Shown: positions 42,345-50,447 of the stretch, piece by piece | How positions within the stretch are numbered: the stretch's first letter is position 1 | Layout: every line of letters begins with the position of its first letter | Assembly (NCBI GenBank): GCA_963773765.1 | Contig: CAVZCC010000006.1 | Location: 434,001-498,000 of the forward strand | Source of the DNA: CAVZCC01 sp963773765 | GTDB taxonomy: Bacteria; Actinomycetota; Acidimicrobiia; Acidimicrobiales; Microtrichaceae | Length of the DNA: 64,000 nt | Reading direction: 5' to 3' | Position numbers and translations under genes: made by a program | Notes under the pieces: model-generated | Database searches by the model: none | Seen by the model: the letters and a program-made list of their open reading frames with translations, nothing else | Told to the model about the DNA's origin: nothing

Positions 42345-44094
42345 CCGCGGTCCCGTCCTCCTCGGTGCCGCCCTCCTCGGAGCCCTCGCCGTCGGGACCG
42401 AAGTCGTAGCGGACGGTGTGGGTGAGCTCGTCCACTGCCGCGCCCACCGTCGGGTAGAAGTGGCCCTCGTCGAACCGCTCGTCCAGCCCGTAGCGGCGCA
42501 GCTGGTCCTTGACCGGCCCCTTCATCTCCGCGATCAGCAGCTGGATCCCCTTTCCGGACAGGTAGTCGTCCAGCTCGATCAGCTCGTCCACCGCGGTGGT
42601 GTCCACGTCGGTGATCGGCTCCGCGGCCAGGATCACGGTGCGGACGCCGGGCCCGGCCTCCCGGACGGTGTGGCGGACGTAGTCGTCGAACATGCCGCCG
42701 TTGGCGAAGAACAGCGGGGCGTCGAAGCGCACGATCACGATGCCGGGGATGCGGTCCCCCTCGGGGTGTCGGGTCACGTCGTGGTAGCCCCGCAGCCCCT
42801 GCACCCGGACCAGCTCGGTCCGGTAGGGCCGCCACGCGTGGTTGACGAAGGCGATGAGCGACAGCCCGATGGCGATGACGATCCCCTGCAGCACCCCGAC
42901 GAAGGCCACGCCCAGGAAGGCGGCGAGCGAGAGCAGCCCCTCCACCCGGTCCATCCGCAGCAGCCGCCGCACCGCGGCCAGGTCCAGCAGCGACGACGCC
43001 GCCACGATCACCACTGCGGCCAGCGTCGACGACGGCAGGTACTGGGTCACCCCCGGCGCCAGCAGGATGAACGCGACGATCAGCAGGGCGCCGACCACGC
43101 CCACCAGCTGGCTCCTGGCCCCGGCCTGCTCCGCCACCGGCGTCCGTGACGAACTGGCCGACACCGGGAACCCGCCCAGCAGGCCCCCGGCCAGGTTGGC
43201 CACGCCGACCGCCCCCATCTCCTGGCTGCCGTCGACGTTCTCACCCTGACGGGCCGCGAACGTCCGTGACAGGACGCCGGTGTCGGCGAAGGCGATGAGG
43301 GCGATGCCGAGCGCGGGCAGCAGCAGCGAGCCCACGTCGCCCCACTCCAGGCCGGACAGCGCCGGCGCCGGGAGCCCCTGGGGCAACGCCCCCACCACCG
43401 GCAGGTCGGACTCCAGCCCGAACGCCGCCACCACGACCATGGCCCCGATGACGGCGATGAGCACCCCGGGCACCCGGCTGTGCAGGGCGCGGGGGACGAT
43501 GATGACCACCAGGCTGGCCAGGCCGATCACCAGGGCGGTGCGGTCGACCTCACCGTCCAGGATGCCCTGCACGGTCAGGCGGACGTCCTGGACCAGGGAG
43601 TCGCCGTCGATGGAGAAGCCGAGCAGCTTCGGGATCTGGCCCACGAACACCACCAGCGCGATGCCGTTGAGGTAGCCGACCCGGATGGGCTTGGACAGCA
43701 GGTCGGTCACGAACCCCAGGTGCAGGAGCCCGCCCAGCACCAGGGCGGCACCCATCAGGAGGGCCAGCAGCCCGGCCAGGGCCACGGCCCGCTGCGGGTC
43801 ACCGGCGGCCAGTGGCAGGACGGAGGCGGCGATGATGGGCGCGAGCGACGAGTCGGGCCCCAGCACCAGGATCCGCGACGGGCCGACCAGCGCGTAGGCC
43901 AGCAGCGGCACGATCGTGGCGTACAGGCCGGTCTCCGGTGGCAGTCCCGCCGCCTCCGCGTAGCCCATGCCGGCCGGGATGAGCAGTGCCGTGAGCACCA
44001 CGCCGGCCACCAGGTCCGTCCGCAGCCAGGCCCGTTGGTACCGCCGGGCCACGACCACGCCAGGGAGCCATCGTTCGAGCCCTGACGCCTTCAT
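42328..44094 (-). CDS. SulP-family anion transporter with STAS domain
   Basis: A 588-residue secondary transporter. The membrane part (about 1-410) shows the SulP signature region DLVAGVVLTALLIPAGMGYAEAAGLPPETGLYATIVPLLAYALVG and later SASSSRTPVAEQAGARSQL. The C-terminal cytoplasmic STAS domain (about 445-560) contains VIVRFDAPLFFANGGMFDD and ILAAEPITDVDTTAVDELIELDDYL, with the Asp-x-Asp/Thr-Thr site. Substrate may be sulfate, bicarbonate or another anion; no accompanying carbonic anhydrase or sulfur genes are adjacent. Near the start a TAGACC hexamer 7 nt upstream is a near-match to the leaderless promoter pattern. Confidence 0.94.
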   Translation of the reverse strand: MKASGLERWLPGVVVARRYQRAWLRTDLVAGVVLTALLIPAGMGYAEAAGLPPETGLYATIVPLLAYALVGPSRILVLGPDSSLAPIIAASVLPLAAGDPQRAVALAGLLALLMGAALVLGGLLHLGFVTDLLSKPIRVGYLNGIALVVFVGQIPKLLGFSIDGDSLVQDVRLTVQGILDGEVDRTALVIGLASLVVIIVPRALHSRVPGVLIAVIGAMVVVAAFGLESDLPVVGALPQGLPAPALSGLEWGDVGSLLLPALGIALIAFADTGVLSRTFAARQGENVDGSQEMGAVGVANLAGGLLGGFPVSASSSRTPVAEQAGARSQLVGVVGALLIVAFILLAPGVTQYLPSSTLAAVVIVAASSLLDLAAVRRLLRMDRVEGLLSLAAFLGVAFVGVLQGIVIAIGLSLIAFVNHAWRPYRTELVRVQGLRGYHDVTRHPEGDRIPGIVIVRFDAPLFFANGGMFDDYVRHTVREAGPGVRTVILAAEPITDVDTTAVDELIELDDYLSGKGIQLLIAEMKGPVKDQLRRYGLDERFDEGHFYPTVGAAVDELTHTVRYDFGPDGEGSEEGGTEEDGTAVTPPG

Positions 44095-44149
44095 CCCGAG
44101 CGGTCTAGCAGCCGCCGTGCCCCAACGGTGCCCCTCACAACGAAGGGCC

Positions 44150-44155
44150 TACGAT
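44150..44155 (+). promoter_or_regulatory. putative leaderless -10 element (TACGAT)
   Basis: TACGAT ends 6 nt before GTG 44162 of the E1-alpha gene; no ribosome site lies between. Confidence 0.55.
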
Positions 44156-44161
44156 CGGTTC

Positions 44162-45270
44162 GTGGGATCGGATCGGGTCGTGGCGGTGTTCGAGGTCCAT
44201 TCCACCCGCCTCGTCGCCCCTGACGGCCGACCCGACGGCCCCCTGCCGGCCTGGGCCGACCGGGCCGCCATCACCGGGCTGTACCGGGCCATGGCACTCA
44301 CCCGGGCCTTCGACGCCCGGGCGGTCGCCCTGCAGCGCAGCGGCCAGCTGGGCACGTTCGCGTCGTCGCTGGGCCAGGAGGCCGTGGCCGTCGGCGTGGC
44401 CGCAGCCATGGCGGAGGCCGACGTGCTGGTGCCGTCGTTCCGGGAGCAGGGCGCGCAGCTGTGGCGAGGCGTCACCATGGTGGAGCTGTTCCTGTACTGG
44501 GGTGGCGACGAGCGGGGCAGCGACTTCGCCGGACCCCGTGAGGACTTCCCCATCTCGGTCCCGGTGGGTTCCCAGGCGTCGCACGCGGCAGGGGTGGCGA
44601 TGGCCTTCCAGCTCCGTCGTGAGCCCCGTGTCGCCGTGTGCGTCCTGGGCGACGGGGCGACCTCCAAGGGCGACGTCGCCGAGGCGCTCAACCTGGCCGG
44701 CATCCGCGGGTTGCCGGTCGTGTTCGTCGTCAACAACAACCAGTGGGCCATCTCGGTGCCCCGGTCGGCCCAGACCGCGGCGGTGACGTTGGCCCAGAAG
44801 GCCATTGCGGCTGGCATCGACGGCGAGCAGGTCGACGGCAACGACGTCGTGGCCGTGCGGGACCGCGTCGCCACGGCGGTGGAGCGGGCCCGGGAAGGAG
44901 GCGGCGCCACGCTCGTCGAGGCCGTCACCTACCGTCTGGCCGACCACACCACCGCCGATGACGCCGGCCGCTACCGCGACGCGGCCGAGGTGAGCGCCCA
45001 CTGGGAGCACGAGCCCCTGTCCCACGTCCGGGTGCTCATGGTGGAACGGGGCTGGTGGGACACCCACGACGAGGAGCACCTGACTGGCCGAGTGCCGCGA
45101 CCGTGTCGAGGCCGCGGTGCGGGAGTATCTGGCCATCGCCCCCATGCCGGCCACGGCGATGTTCGACCACCTGTACGCCACCCTGCCCCGGTCCCTTGAG
45201 GCCCAGCGCGACCAGGTGGCGACGCCGCCTCCCCCCCGACCCCACGGCGGCAGCCGACGACGATGGTTGA
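44162..45270 (+). pseudogene. pdhA: pyruvate/branched-chain 2-oxoacid dehydrogenase E1-alpha, two frameshifts at the 3' end
   Basis: The E1-alpha subunit of a 2-oxoacid dehydrogenase complex, thiamine-diphosphate dependent. From GTG 44162 the sequence runs unbroken for about 307 codons with FASSLGQEAVAVGVAAAM, PVGSQASHAAGVAMA and the ThDP motif GDGATSKGDVAEALN to NNNQWAISVP. Near 45080 an extra base shifts the frame; the C-terminal LAECRDRVEAAVREYLAIAPMPATAMFDHLYATLP follows in the new frame. A second extra base sits in the seven-C run at about 45231, after which DPTAAADDDG leads to a TGA at 45268-45270. With both removed a normal-length (about 369 residues) protein results. The stop overlaps the ATG of the E1-beta gene. 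Confidence 0.88.
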
Positions 45271-45445
45271 GCTCACCCTGGTGGAGGCGGTGCGGGCGGC
45301 GCTGGCCAGGGCGATGGCCGACGACGACACCGTCGTGGTCCTGGGCGAGGACGTGGGCGCGGACGGTGGGGTGTTCCGGGCCACCGACGGCCTGCTCGAC
45401 CGCTTCGGTCCCGAACGCGTGCTGGACATGCCCCTGTCCGAGTCG
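45263..45445 (+). pseudogene. pdhB: 2-oxoacid dehydrogenase E1-beta, N-terminal fragment only
   Basis: The first 61 codons match the start of E1-beta very well (MVELTLVEAVRAALARAMADDD, VLGEDVGADGGVF, LLDRFGPERVLDMPLSES). The similarity then ends abruptly at about 45445 in the middle of the conserved D-x-P-L-x-E-x block. The normal protein has about 325 residues and should be followed by an E2 gene; here unrelated sequence follows, with a lipoprotein signal peptide starting 50 bp later. The reading frame stays open to 45679 but is not E1-beta-like. A deletion or a mis-join of contigs is the simplest explanation. Confidence 0.85.
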
Positions 45446-45494
45446 CGTTGGCGCCGTGCCGACCGCCCCACCGGCCCTCGTCCGGATCCTGCTC

Positions 45495-45906
45495 ATGTCC
45501 GGGTTGGTCGCGATCCCGGCCCTCGCCGCGGCCGCGTGCGGGTCCGGGTCGGACGCGGCGGGTCCGACCACCACGACCACGCGTCGACCACGACCGCGTC
45601 GCGCGACCCGACGGGCCGAGCCTTCCGGCCGACAACCAGGCCTACCTCGCGCCCTGGTCGATGCATGGGAGCGCGGTGACGCCGAGGGGGCAGCCGTCTA
45701 CGCCACGGAGGACGTCGTCACCCAGTTGTTCGCGATCGACTCCGGAGGGCCGGGCACGTGGACGATGACAACGTGCGACGGCGCAGCGGGCACGCAGTAC
45801 TGCGCCGACTCGTCGGGCTCAAGACGATCGCTCTGGGGGTCCGCAACCAGGCGTTTCAGGAGATGCCGCAGGCGGTCTGGTTCGTTGCACCGATCCTGCG
45901 AGCTGA
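45495..45906 (+). pseudogene. broken lipoprotein gene, several frameshifts
   Basis: Begins with a lipoprotein signal (MSGLVAIPALAAAACGSGSDAAGPTTTTT, lipobox AAAC). Beyond the Thr-rich part the protein-like text jumps between frames: LPADNQAYLA in one, ALVDAWERGDAEGAAVYATEDVVTQLFAI to TMTTCDGAAGTQYC in another, and GLKTIALGVRNQAFQEMPQAVWFVAP in a third. Together these read like one secreted NTF2-like protein of about 140 residues with a Cys pair. At least two indels are needed and no clear stop can be assigned; the end given is approximate. Function unknown. Confidence 0.5.
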
Positions 45907-45956
45907 CGGCACTCCACGGCCACCCACCGGGTTCGTGCCACGACCCCGGTCTCGCG

Positions 45957-47501
45957 CTGGCCAGCAGGCGTCGCGCCGTCATCGCCGTCGCCGTCGCCGT
46001 CGGGGCGGTCGGCTTCACCACCACCGCCATCACCGTCGGCACCCGGGGCATGGCCCAGGAGCTGTCACTCACCACCGCGCAGCTGGGGTGGGTGGTCAAC
46101 GCCTACCTGGTCACGGCGGCCGCGCTGGTGCTGGTCGGCGGCCGCCTGGGCGATGTCGTGGGCCGGGTGCGCACCTTCGCTGTCGGCCTGGGCGCGTTCG
46201 CCGTCGGGTCCGTCATCGGCGTGGTGTCCCAGGGGTTCGCCGTGCTGGTGGTGGCCCGCGTGGGCCAGGGCGTCGGCGCCGCGCTCATCCTCCCGTCCAG
46301 CATCGAGCTCATCGCCCAGTTCTCCCCCAGGGGCACCGAGGGGTCCGGGTTCCGGTGGCGGGGCCTGGTCTACGCGTCGTCGTTCGCGGTCGGCCCGCTG
46401 CTGGGCGGCGTGCTGACCGACTGGTTCTCGTGGCGCTGGGTGTTCGCCCTCGACGCCGTCCTGGTGGCCGTGGCCGCCGTGGTGGCGCTGCCGCTGCGCA
46501 ACCAGCCGGGACGGGGCACGCACGCTCCCACCCGCGACTTCGCCGGGGCCGCCCTGGTGGCGGTGCTGGTGGCGTCCGTGGTCCTGCTGTCCGAGCGGGT
46601 GGCGACGTGGACCCCTGCATCGGCCCGGTCGATGGTCACCCTCGGCGTGGCCCTGCTGTCCGGCGCCGCGTTGGTGTGGCACGAGCGCCGGACCGAGCAC
46701 CCGCTGGTCCACCCGTTCATCCTGAGGGACCGGACCGTCCTCGGAGCCAACGTGGCGACGGTCGGCGCCTCGCTCGGCATGCTGAGCCTGCTGTACTTCT
46801 TCAACCTGTTCGCCCAGTCCGCCGCCACCCTGGACCACGGCGCGGTGTCGGTGATCGCGGCCCTGGTGCCCTTCGTGGCATCCATGGCCCTGTGTGCCGT
46901 CCTGGCCCACTGGCTGGGGCACCGGATCGGGCCGCAGGTCCCGGTGGTGGTCGGGCTCCTCCTGATGGTCGCCGGGTTCTGGATGCTGTCGCGGACGTCA
47001 TCGGCCACGACCAACGCCGACCTGGTCATCCCGCTGGCGCTGAGCGGGATCGGCGCCGGCATCGCCAACGCGTCGCTGACCAGTGTGGCCGTGCTGCACC
47101 TGCCGGCAGGCCGGATGAACGAGGCGGCCGGCTGGATCAGCCTGTCCCGGTTCCTCGGCTCCGCCATGGCGCTGGCGGTGGGCACCGCCACCTTCCTCGC
47201 CGTCACCGCCACCGTGCCCAGCGCCGACGGCGTGCCGGGCGTGGCCGCGGTGACCACCACCGTGCCGCCCCAGGACGCGTTCGACATCGCGGCCGCAGCC
47301 CTGGACCGGGACCTGTCCGGCCCGCTGATGGCCGCGACGGAGGCCGCCACCGCGGAGCGCTTCGCCCGGACCATGGCCGTCACCGCGGGCACCCTCGCCG
47401 TGATCACCGTGGTCTCGTGGTGGCTGCTGCGGCCGAAGGGGCGGGCGGGCACACCGGTGCCGCCGTCGGATGCCCGGCCGCCCGACGCGTCCGTGGCCTG
47501 A
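45957..47501 (+). CDS. MFS drug/metabolite exporter (DHA2, EmrB/QacA-like), start uncertain
   Basis: A major facilitator with about 14 membrane helices over some 510 residues. TM1 (AVIAVAVAVGAVGFTTTAITVG), the W-V-x-N-A-Y-L-V motif of TM2, loop motif GGRLGDVVGRVRTFAVG, and motif C-like PSSIELIAQFSPR are in place, and the C-terminus carries a basic tail. No ATG, GTG or TTG lies in frame before TM1; the coordinate uses a CTG codon. A GTG at 45935 in another frame (VPRPRSRAG) could be the true start if one base is wrong. The upstream 500 bp is damaged, so the start may be lost. Substrate unknown. Confidence 0.82.
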   Translation: MASRRRAVIAVAVAVGAVGFTTTAITVGTRGMAQELSLTTAQLGWVVNAYLVTAAALVLVGGRLGDVVGRVRTFAVGLGAFAVGSVIGVVSQGFAVLVVARVGQGVGAALILPSSIELIAQFSPRGTEGSGFRWRGLVYASSFAVGPLLGGVLTDWFSWRWVFALDAVLVAVAAVVALPLRNQPGRGTHAPTRDFAGAALVAVLVASVVLLSERVATWTPASARSMVTLGVALLSGAALVWHERRTEHPLVHPFILRDRTVLGANVATVGASLGMLSLLYFFNLFAQSAATLDHGAVSVIAALVPFVASMALCAVLAHWLGHRIGPQVPVVVGLLLMVAGFWMLSRTSSATTNADLVIPLALSGIGAGIANASLTSVAVLHLPAGRMNEAAGWISLSRFLGSAMALAVGTATFLAVTATVPSADGVPGVAAVTTTVPPQDAFDIAAAALDRDLSGPLMAATEAATAERFARTMAVTAGTLAVITVVSWWLLRPKGRAGTPVPPSDARPPDASVA

Positions 47502-47507
47502 GCCCGG

Positions 47508-48614
47508 CTACCGGTCGGCCAGGGCGTCCACCTCGCGGTCGGCCATGGTGGAGGCGGACCCGGGCGGAGGGAACGCCACCCACGTCCGGCCCGCAGGGAG
47601 CCGCACCTGGGCGCCGTCCATGCCGGCCAGGGCGAAGGGCGCGGTGGGCGTGGGCCGGGACCAGGTCACCGGGGTCAGGGAACCCCCGGACAGCAGCTGC
47701 CCGGTGCCCCGGCCGACCGACTCCAGCTCCGGCGAGTTCCGGTCCCACGGCGGGTGGCCGTAGTCCATGAACAGCACCAGCACGTTGGCGGTCCCCAGCT
47801 GCGCCTCGTCGGTGTCCTCGTGCGGCCTGCCCCGCACAAAGCGCAGCCACTCCTCCCGCTCCGCGTCCCAGGTGAACGCGGCGGTGGTGGAGGTGCTGAA
47901 CCGGATCTGCACCCCCGGCACCGGGATGCCCGCCGGCGCCGGGTCGGTCGGCCCGGCCATGGCGAACGGCGCGACCACGTCGCCGGCGCCCTCGACGTTG
48001 TCCCGGACGCCCTCGGTGGACAGGAACAGGTTGTGCGGCGCCCGCAGCGACCGGTCGCGGCGGAACACCTCCTTGGCCCCCGGGGAGTCCGGCGTGTACG
48101 GCACCAGCGGTGCCGACCGGGACGCCCGCAGCGTCAGTTCGTCGGCACCGGAGAAGGCCACGATCGGGTCGTTCAGGTTGGCGGCCAGGTCGAAGTCCGA
48201 CGTGCGCAGCGACCGCACCGGCCCCACCGACCCGGCGTCCTGCGACTGGAACAGGGCCATGCCCCGGGTGACGCCGCCCTCGACCAGCAGCTCGTAGACC
48301 ATGTCGGCCCGCTCCAGGCCGGCGAAGCGGGTCACCTCCGGGGCCATGTCGATCTTGACCCCCAGCGTGGGACGCAGGTCCACCTGCTCCACCGGCAGGC
48401 CGGTGAGGGGGGCGAAGGCCGTGGGCGCCGGCGGCGCCGTGGTGGTCGTGGTCGTGCTGGACGGCGGACCGTCACCGGCGTCCCGGACCAAGAACCACCA
48501 CACCCCGGCTGCGACGGCCAGGACCACCAGCACGATGACACCGCCGATCCACCACCGCCGGCCACCGGTCGTGCCGTCGGTCGGGGGCGTCGGTTCACCG
48601 CTCACCGCGCTCAC
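47508..48614 (-). CDS. DUF3048 (YerB-like) membrane-anchored protein
   Basis: A 368-residue protein with a cytoplasmic N-terminus, a single membrane helix (WWIGGVIVLVVLAVAAGVWWFLV, about 20-43), a Thr/Pro linker and a large extracytoplasmic domain of the DUF3048 family: APLTGLPVEQVDLRPTLGVKIDM, ADMVYELLVEGGVTRGMALF, VGPVRSLRTSDFDLA, RAPHNLFLSTEGVRD and a late FMDYGHPPWDRNSPELESVGRGTGQLL. The GTG start overlaps the amidohydrolase stop by 4 bp (GTGA). It is convergent with the MFS gene. The family (YerB of Bacillus) is extracytoplasmic and of unknown function. Confidence 0.93.
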   Translation of the reverse strand: MSAVSGEPTPPTDGTTGGRRWWIGGVIVLVVLAVAAGVWWFLVRDAGDGPPSSTTTTTTAPPAPTAFAPLTGLPVEQVDLRPTLGVKIDMAPEVTRFAGLERADMVYELLVEGGVTRGMALFQSQDAGSVGPVRSLRTSDFDLAANLNDPIVAFSGADELTLRASRSAPLVPYTPDSPGAKEVFRRDRSLRAPHNLFLSTEGVRDNVEGAGDVVAPFAMAGPTDPAPAGIPVPGVQIRFSTSTTAAFTWDAEREEWLRFVRGRPHEDTDEAQLGTANVLVLFMDYGHPPWDRNSPELESVGRGTGQLLSGGSLTPVTWSRPTPTAPFALAGMDGAQVRLPAGRTWVAFPPPGSASTMADREVDALADR

Positions 48615-49696
48615 GCCGGCGGTGCGGTCGCCGGCACGGGTGTGGGCGTCGCCCCCGCCGGCGCCGGCTGCAGGTCCAGCAGTCGGGCCGCGTTGTCGTG
48701 CAGGACGGCCCGGCGCAGGGCCCGGTCGTCCTCGGTGGCGATCAGCACCCGGGCCAGCGTGAGGGCCTGGTGGTAGAAGGGCCAGTCCGTGCCGTACAGC
48801 ACCCGGTCGGCCGGCACCACGTCCAGCACGTGGCGCAGGGCGGACAGGCCCAGGCAGGACAGCTCGAAGAACGTGTTGGGGTACCGGTCCGCGAACCGGA
48901 CGGCCTGCTCGTACTGCAGGGCCCCGGAGTGGCCCAGCACGAACGTGGTGCCGGGGTTCTCCGCGATCGTGCGCTCGTAGCGGGCCACCTGGCTGCGCTC
49001 GCGTGCCGCCCTGGGCTCGATGCCCACCGGGCCGCAGTGGAACAGCACCGGCAGCCCGTGGGCCCCGCACCGACCGCACAGGTGCACGGTCCTGGGCGCG
49101 TCGGGGGCGATGAACTGGCCGTTGGGGTGCAGCTTGATGCCGTGTGCGCCCGCGGCCCGCTGGCGGCCCAGGCGGTCGTCGACGTCGCGGTCCCACGGGT
49201 GCACCGACCCGAACGGCAGGAGCTCCGGGTAGCGCGCCGCCACCTCCAGCAGCATCTCGGAGTTGCGGGCCCCGACCGGCAGGTCGAACGGCAGCACGAC
49301 CGACGAGCCGATCCCGAGGGCGCCCATCTCCCGCACCAGGTTGGGGGCGGTGTGGGTGGTGCGCATGCCCTGGCCGGTGAGGCCCAGCACCGACACGTCG
49401 GCCTTCATGGCGAACATGGCCGACGCGTCCAGGTTCTCGTTGGAGTACCGGTCCAGGTCCACCGGCAGCGTGACGGGCAGGTAGTGGGCGACCGTGGGCG
49501 TCTCGGCGTGCAGGTCGATGCGCAGCCGGCGGAAGAACCCCATGGCCAGGTGGGTGTGCATGTCGATGACGGGGCCCACCTCGGGGGCCATGTCGGGGGC
49601 CACCACCAGCCGGTTGCCGCCCTCCACCCGGAACCACGGCAGGCGGGCCAGGTCCAGGGTGCTGTCGAATCGGGTGGGGAACGTCGGTGCCGCCAT
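48611..49696 (-). CDS. amidohydrolase family metal-dependent hydrolase
   Basis: A 361-residue TIM-barrel hydrolase of the amidohydrolase_2 type (ACMSD/uronate-isomerase-related). Metal ligands are visible in DMHTHLAMG (H-x-H after strand 1), HGIKLHPNGQF, LFHCGP, LGHSGA and YGTDWPF (Asp at the end of strand 8). Reactions in this family include decarboxylation and hydrolysis of cyclic or aromatic acids; the substrate is unknown. The ATG is 6 nt after a TACCAT box, again a leaderless arrangement. The stop overlaps the GTG of the DUF3048 gene. Confidence 0.92.
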   Translation of the reverse strand: MAAPTFPTRFDSTLDLARLPWFRVEGGNRLVVAPDMAPEVGPVIDMHTHLAMGFFRRLRIDLHAETPTVAHYLPVTLPVDLDRYSNENLDASAMFAMKADVSVLGLTGQGMRTTHTAPNLVREMGALGIGSSVVLPFDLPVGARNSEMLLEVAARYPELLPFGSVHPWDRDVDDRLGRQRAAGAHGIKLHPNGQFIAPDAPRTVHLCGRCGAHGLPVLFHCGPVGIEPRAARERSQVARYERTIAENPGTTFVLGHSGALQYEQAVRFADRYPNTFFELSCLGLSALRHVLDVVPADRVLYGTDWPFYHQALTLARVLIATEDDRALRRAVLHDNAARLLDLQPAPAGATPTPVPATAPPA

Positions 49697-49702
49697 CCGC
49701 GC

Positions 49703-49708
49703 ATGGTA
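49703..49708 (-). promoter_or_regulatory. putative leaderless -10 element (TACCAT)
   Basis: TACCAT on the minus strand ends 6 nt before ATG 49696 of the amidohydrolase. No ribosome site lies between. Confidence 0.55.
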
Positions 49709-49753
49709 CGGCCGCAGCGGCACGGGGCCCGGGTTGTCTGCGAAGCTTGCGCC

Positions 49754-50377
49754 ATGAACATCGCTCGTTCCCCCGTGACCGCCGCCCTGGCCGGGGCCGC
49801 GTCGTGGACCGCGGCGGAGTACGGCCTGCACCGCTTCGCCATGCACGAGATGCGGGGCAGGGGGCTGGCGTCCGTGGAGCACCTCAAGCACCACGCCGAC
49901 GTCACCTACTTCTCGCCCGCGTCCAAGAAGGTCGCGTCGGCCGCGGGCACCACCGCGGTCGCCTTCCCGCTGGCCACGCTGGTGGCGGGCCGGCGATGGG
50001 CCACGGCGTTCACCGCCGGGATGATCACCACCTACTTCGCCTACGAGGTGGCGCACCGGCGGACCCACACCCATCCCCCCGCCACCCGGTACGGCCGGTG
50101 GGCCCGCCGCAGCCACATGCACCACCACTTCGGCGCACCCATGCGGAACTTCGGGGTGACCTCACCGGTGTGGGACAAGGTCCTGGGCACCTACGACGAC
50201 CCCGGCGTGGTCACCGTCCCGGCGCGCATGGCCCCGGTGTGGCTGGTCGACGACCTGGGCGAGGTCCGGGCCGAGTTCGCCCGGGACTACGTGGTCAAGG
50301 GTTCGCGCCGGGCCGAGGCGGGCCGGTCCGAACAGGACCGGGTGGACGCGTTCGCCAACGTCGCCCCCGAGGCCTGA
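49754..50377 (+). CDS. fatty-acid hydroxylase/sterol desaturase superfamily protein
   Basis: A 207-residue membrane di-iron protein. Histidine motifs are EYGLHRFAMHE (H-x4-H), EHLKHHAD (H-x2-HH), AHRRTHTHPP and RRSHMHHHFGAP, matching the eight-His pattern of the superfamily, with hydrophobic segments between. Members hydroxylate or desaturate fatty acyl chains, sterols or carotenoids. It is divergent from the amidohydrolase gene. 70 bp downstream begins the ACP/acyl-AMP-ligase/acyltransferase gene on the same strand, so co-transcription and a joint role in acyl-lipid modification are plausible. Confidence 0.9.
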   Translation: MNIARSPVTAALAGAASWTAAEYGLHRFAMHEMRGRGLASVEHLKHHADVTYFSPASKKVASAAGTTAVAFPLATLVAGRRWATAFTAGMITTYFAYEVAHRRTHTHPPATRYGRWARRSHMHHHFGAPMRNFGVTSPVWDKVLGTYDDPGVVTVPARMAPVWLVDDLGEVRAEFARDYVVKGSRRAEAGRSEQDRVDAFANVAPEA

Positions 50378-50447
50378 ACCGCGACCGTCCCGGGGCACCA
50401 CCCCCCGACCTGTGGGAAGATTGCAGGTGCAAGGGAGGCAGGTCTCC

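Noticed and set aside
45445..45960. Insertion sequence or prophage junction at the E1-beta break
   Set aside because: No transposase or integrase text, terminal inverted repeats or target-site duplication could be found.
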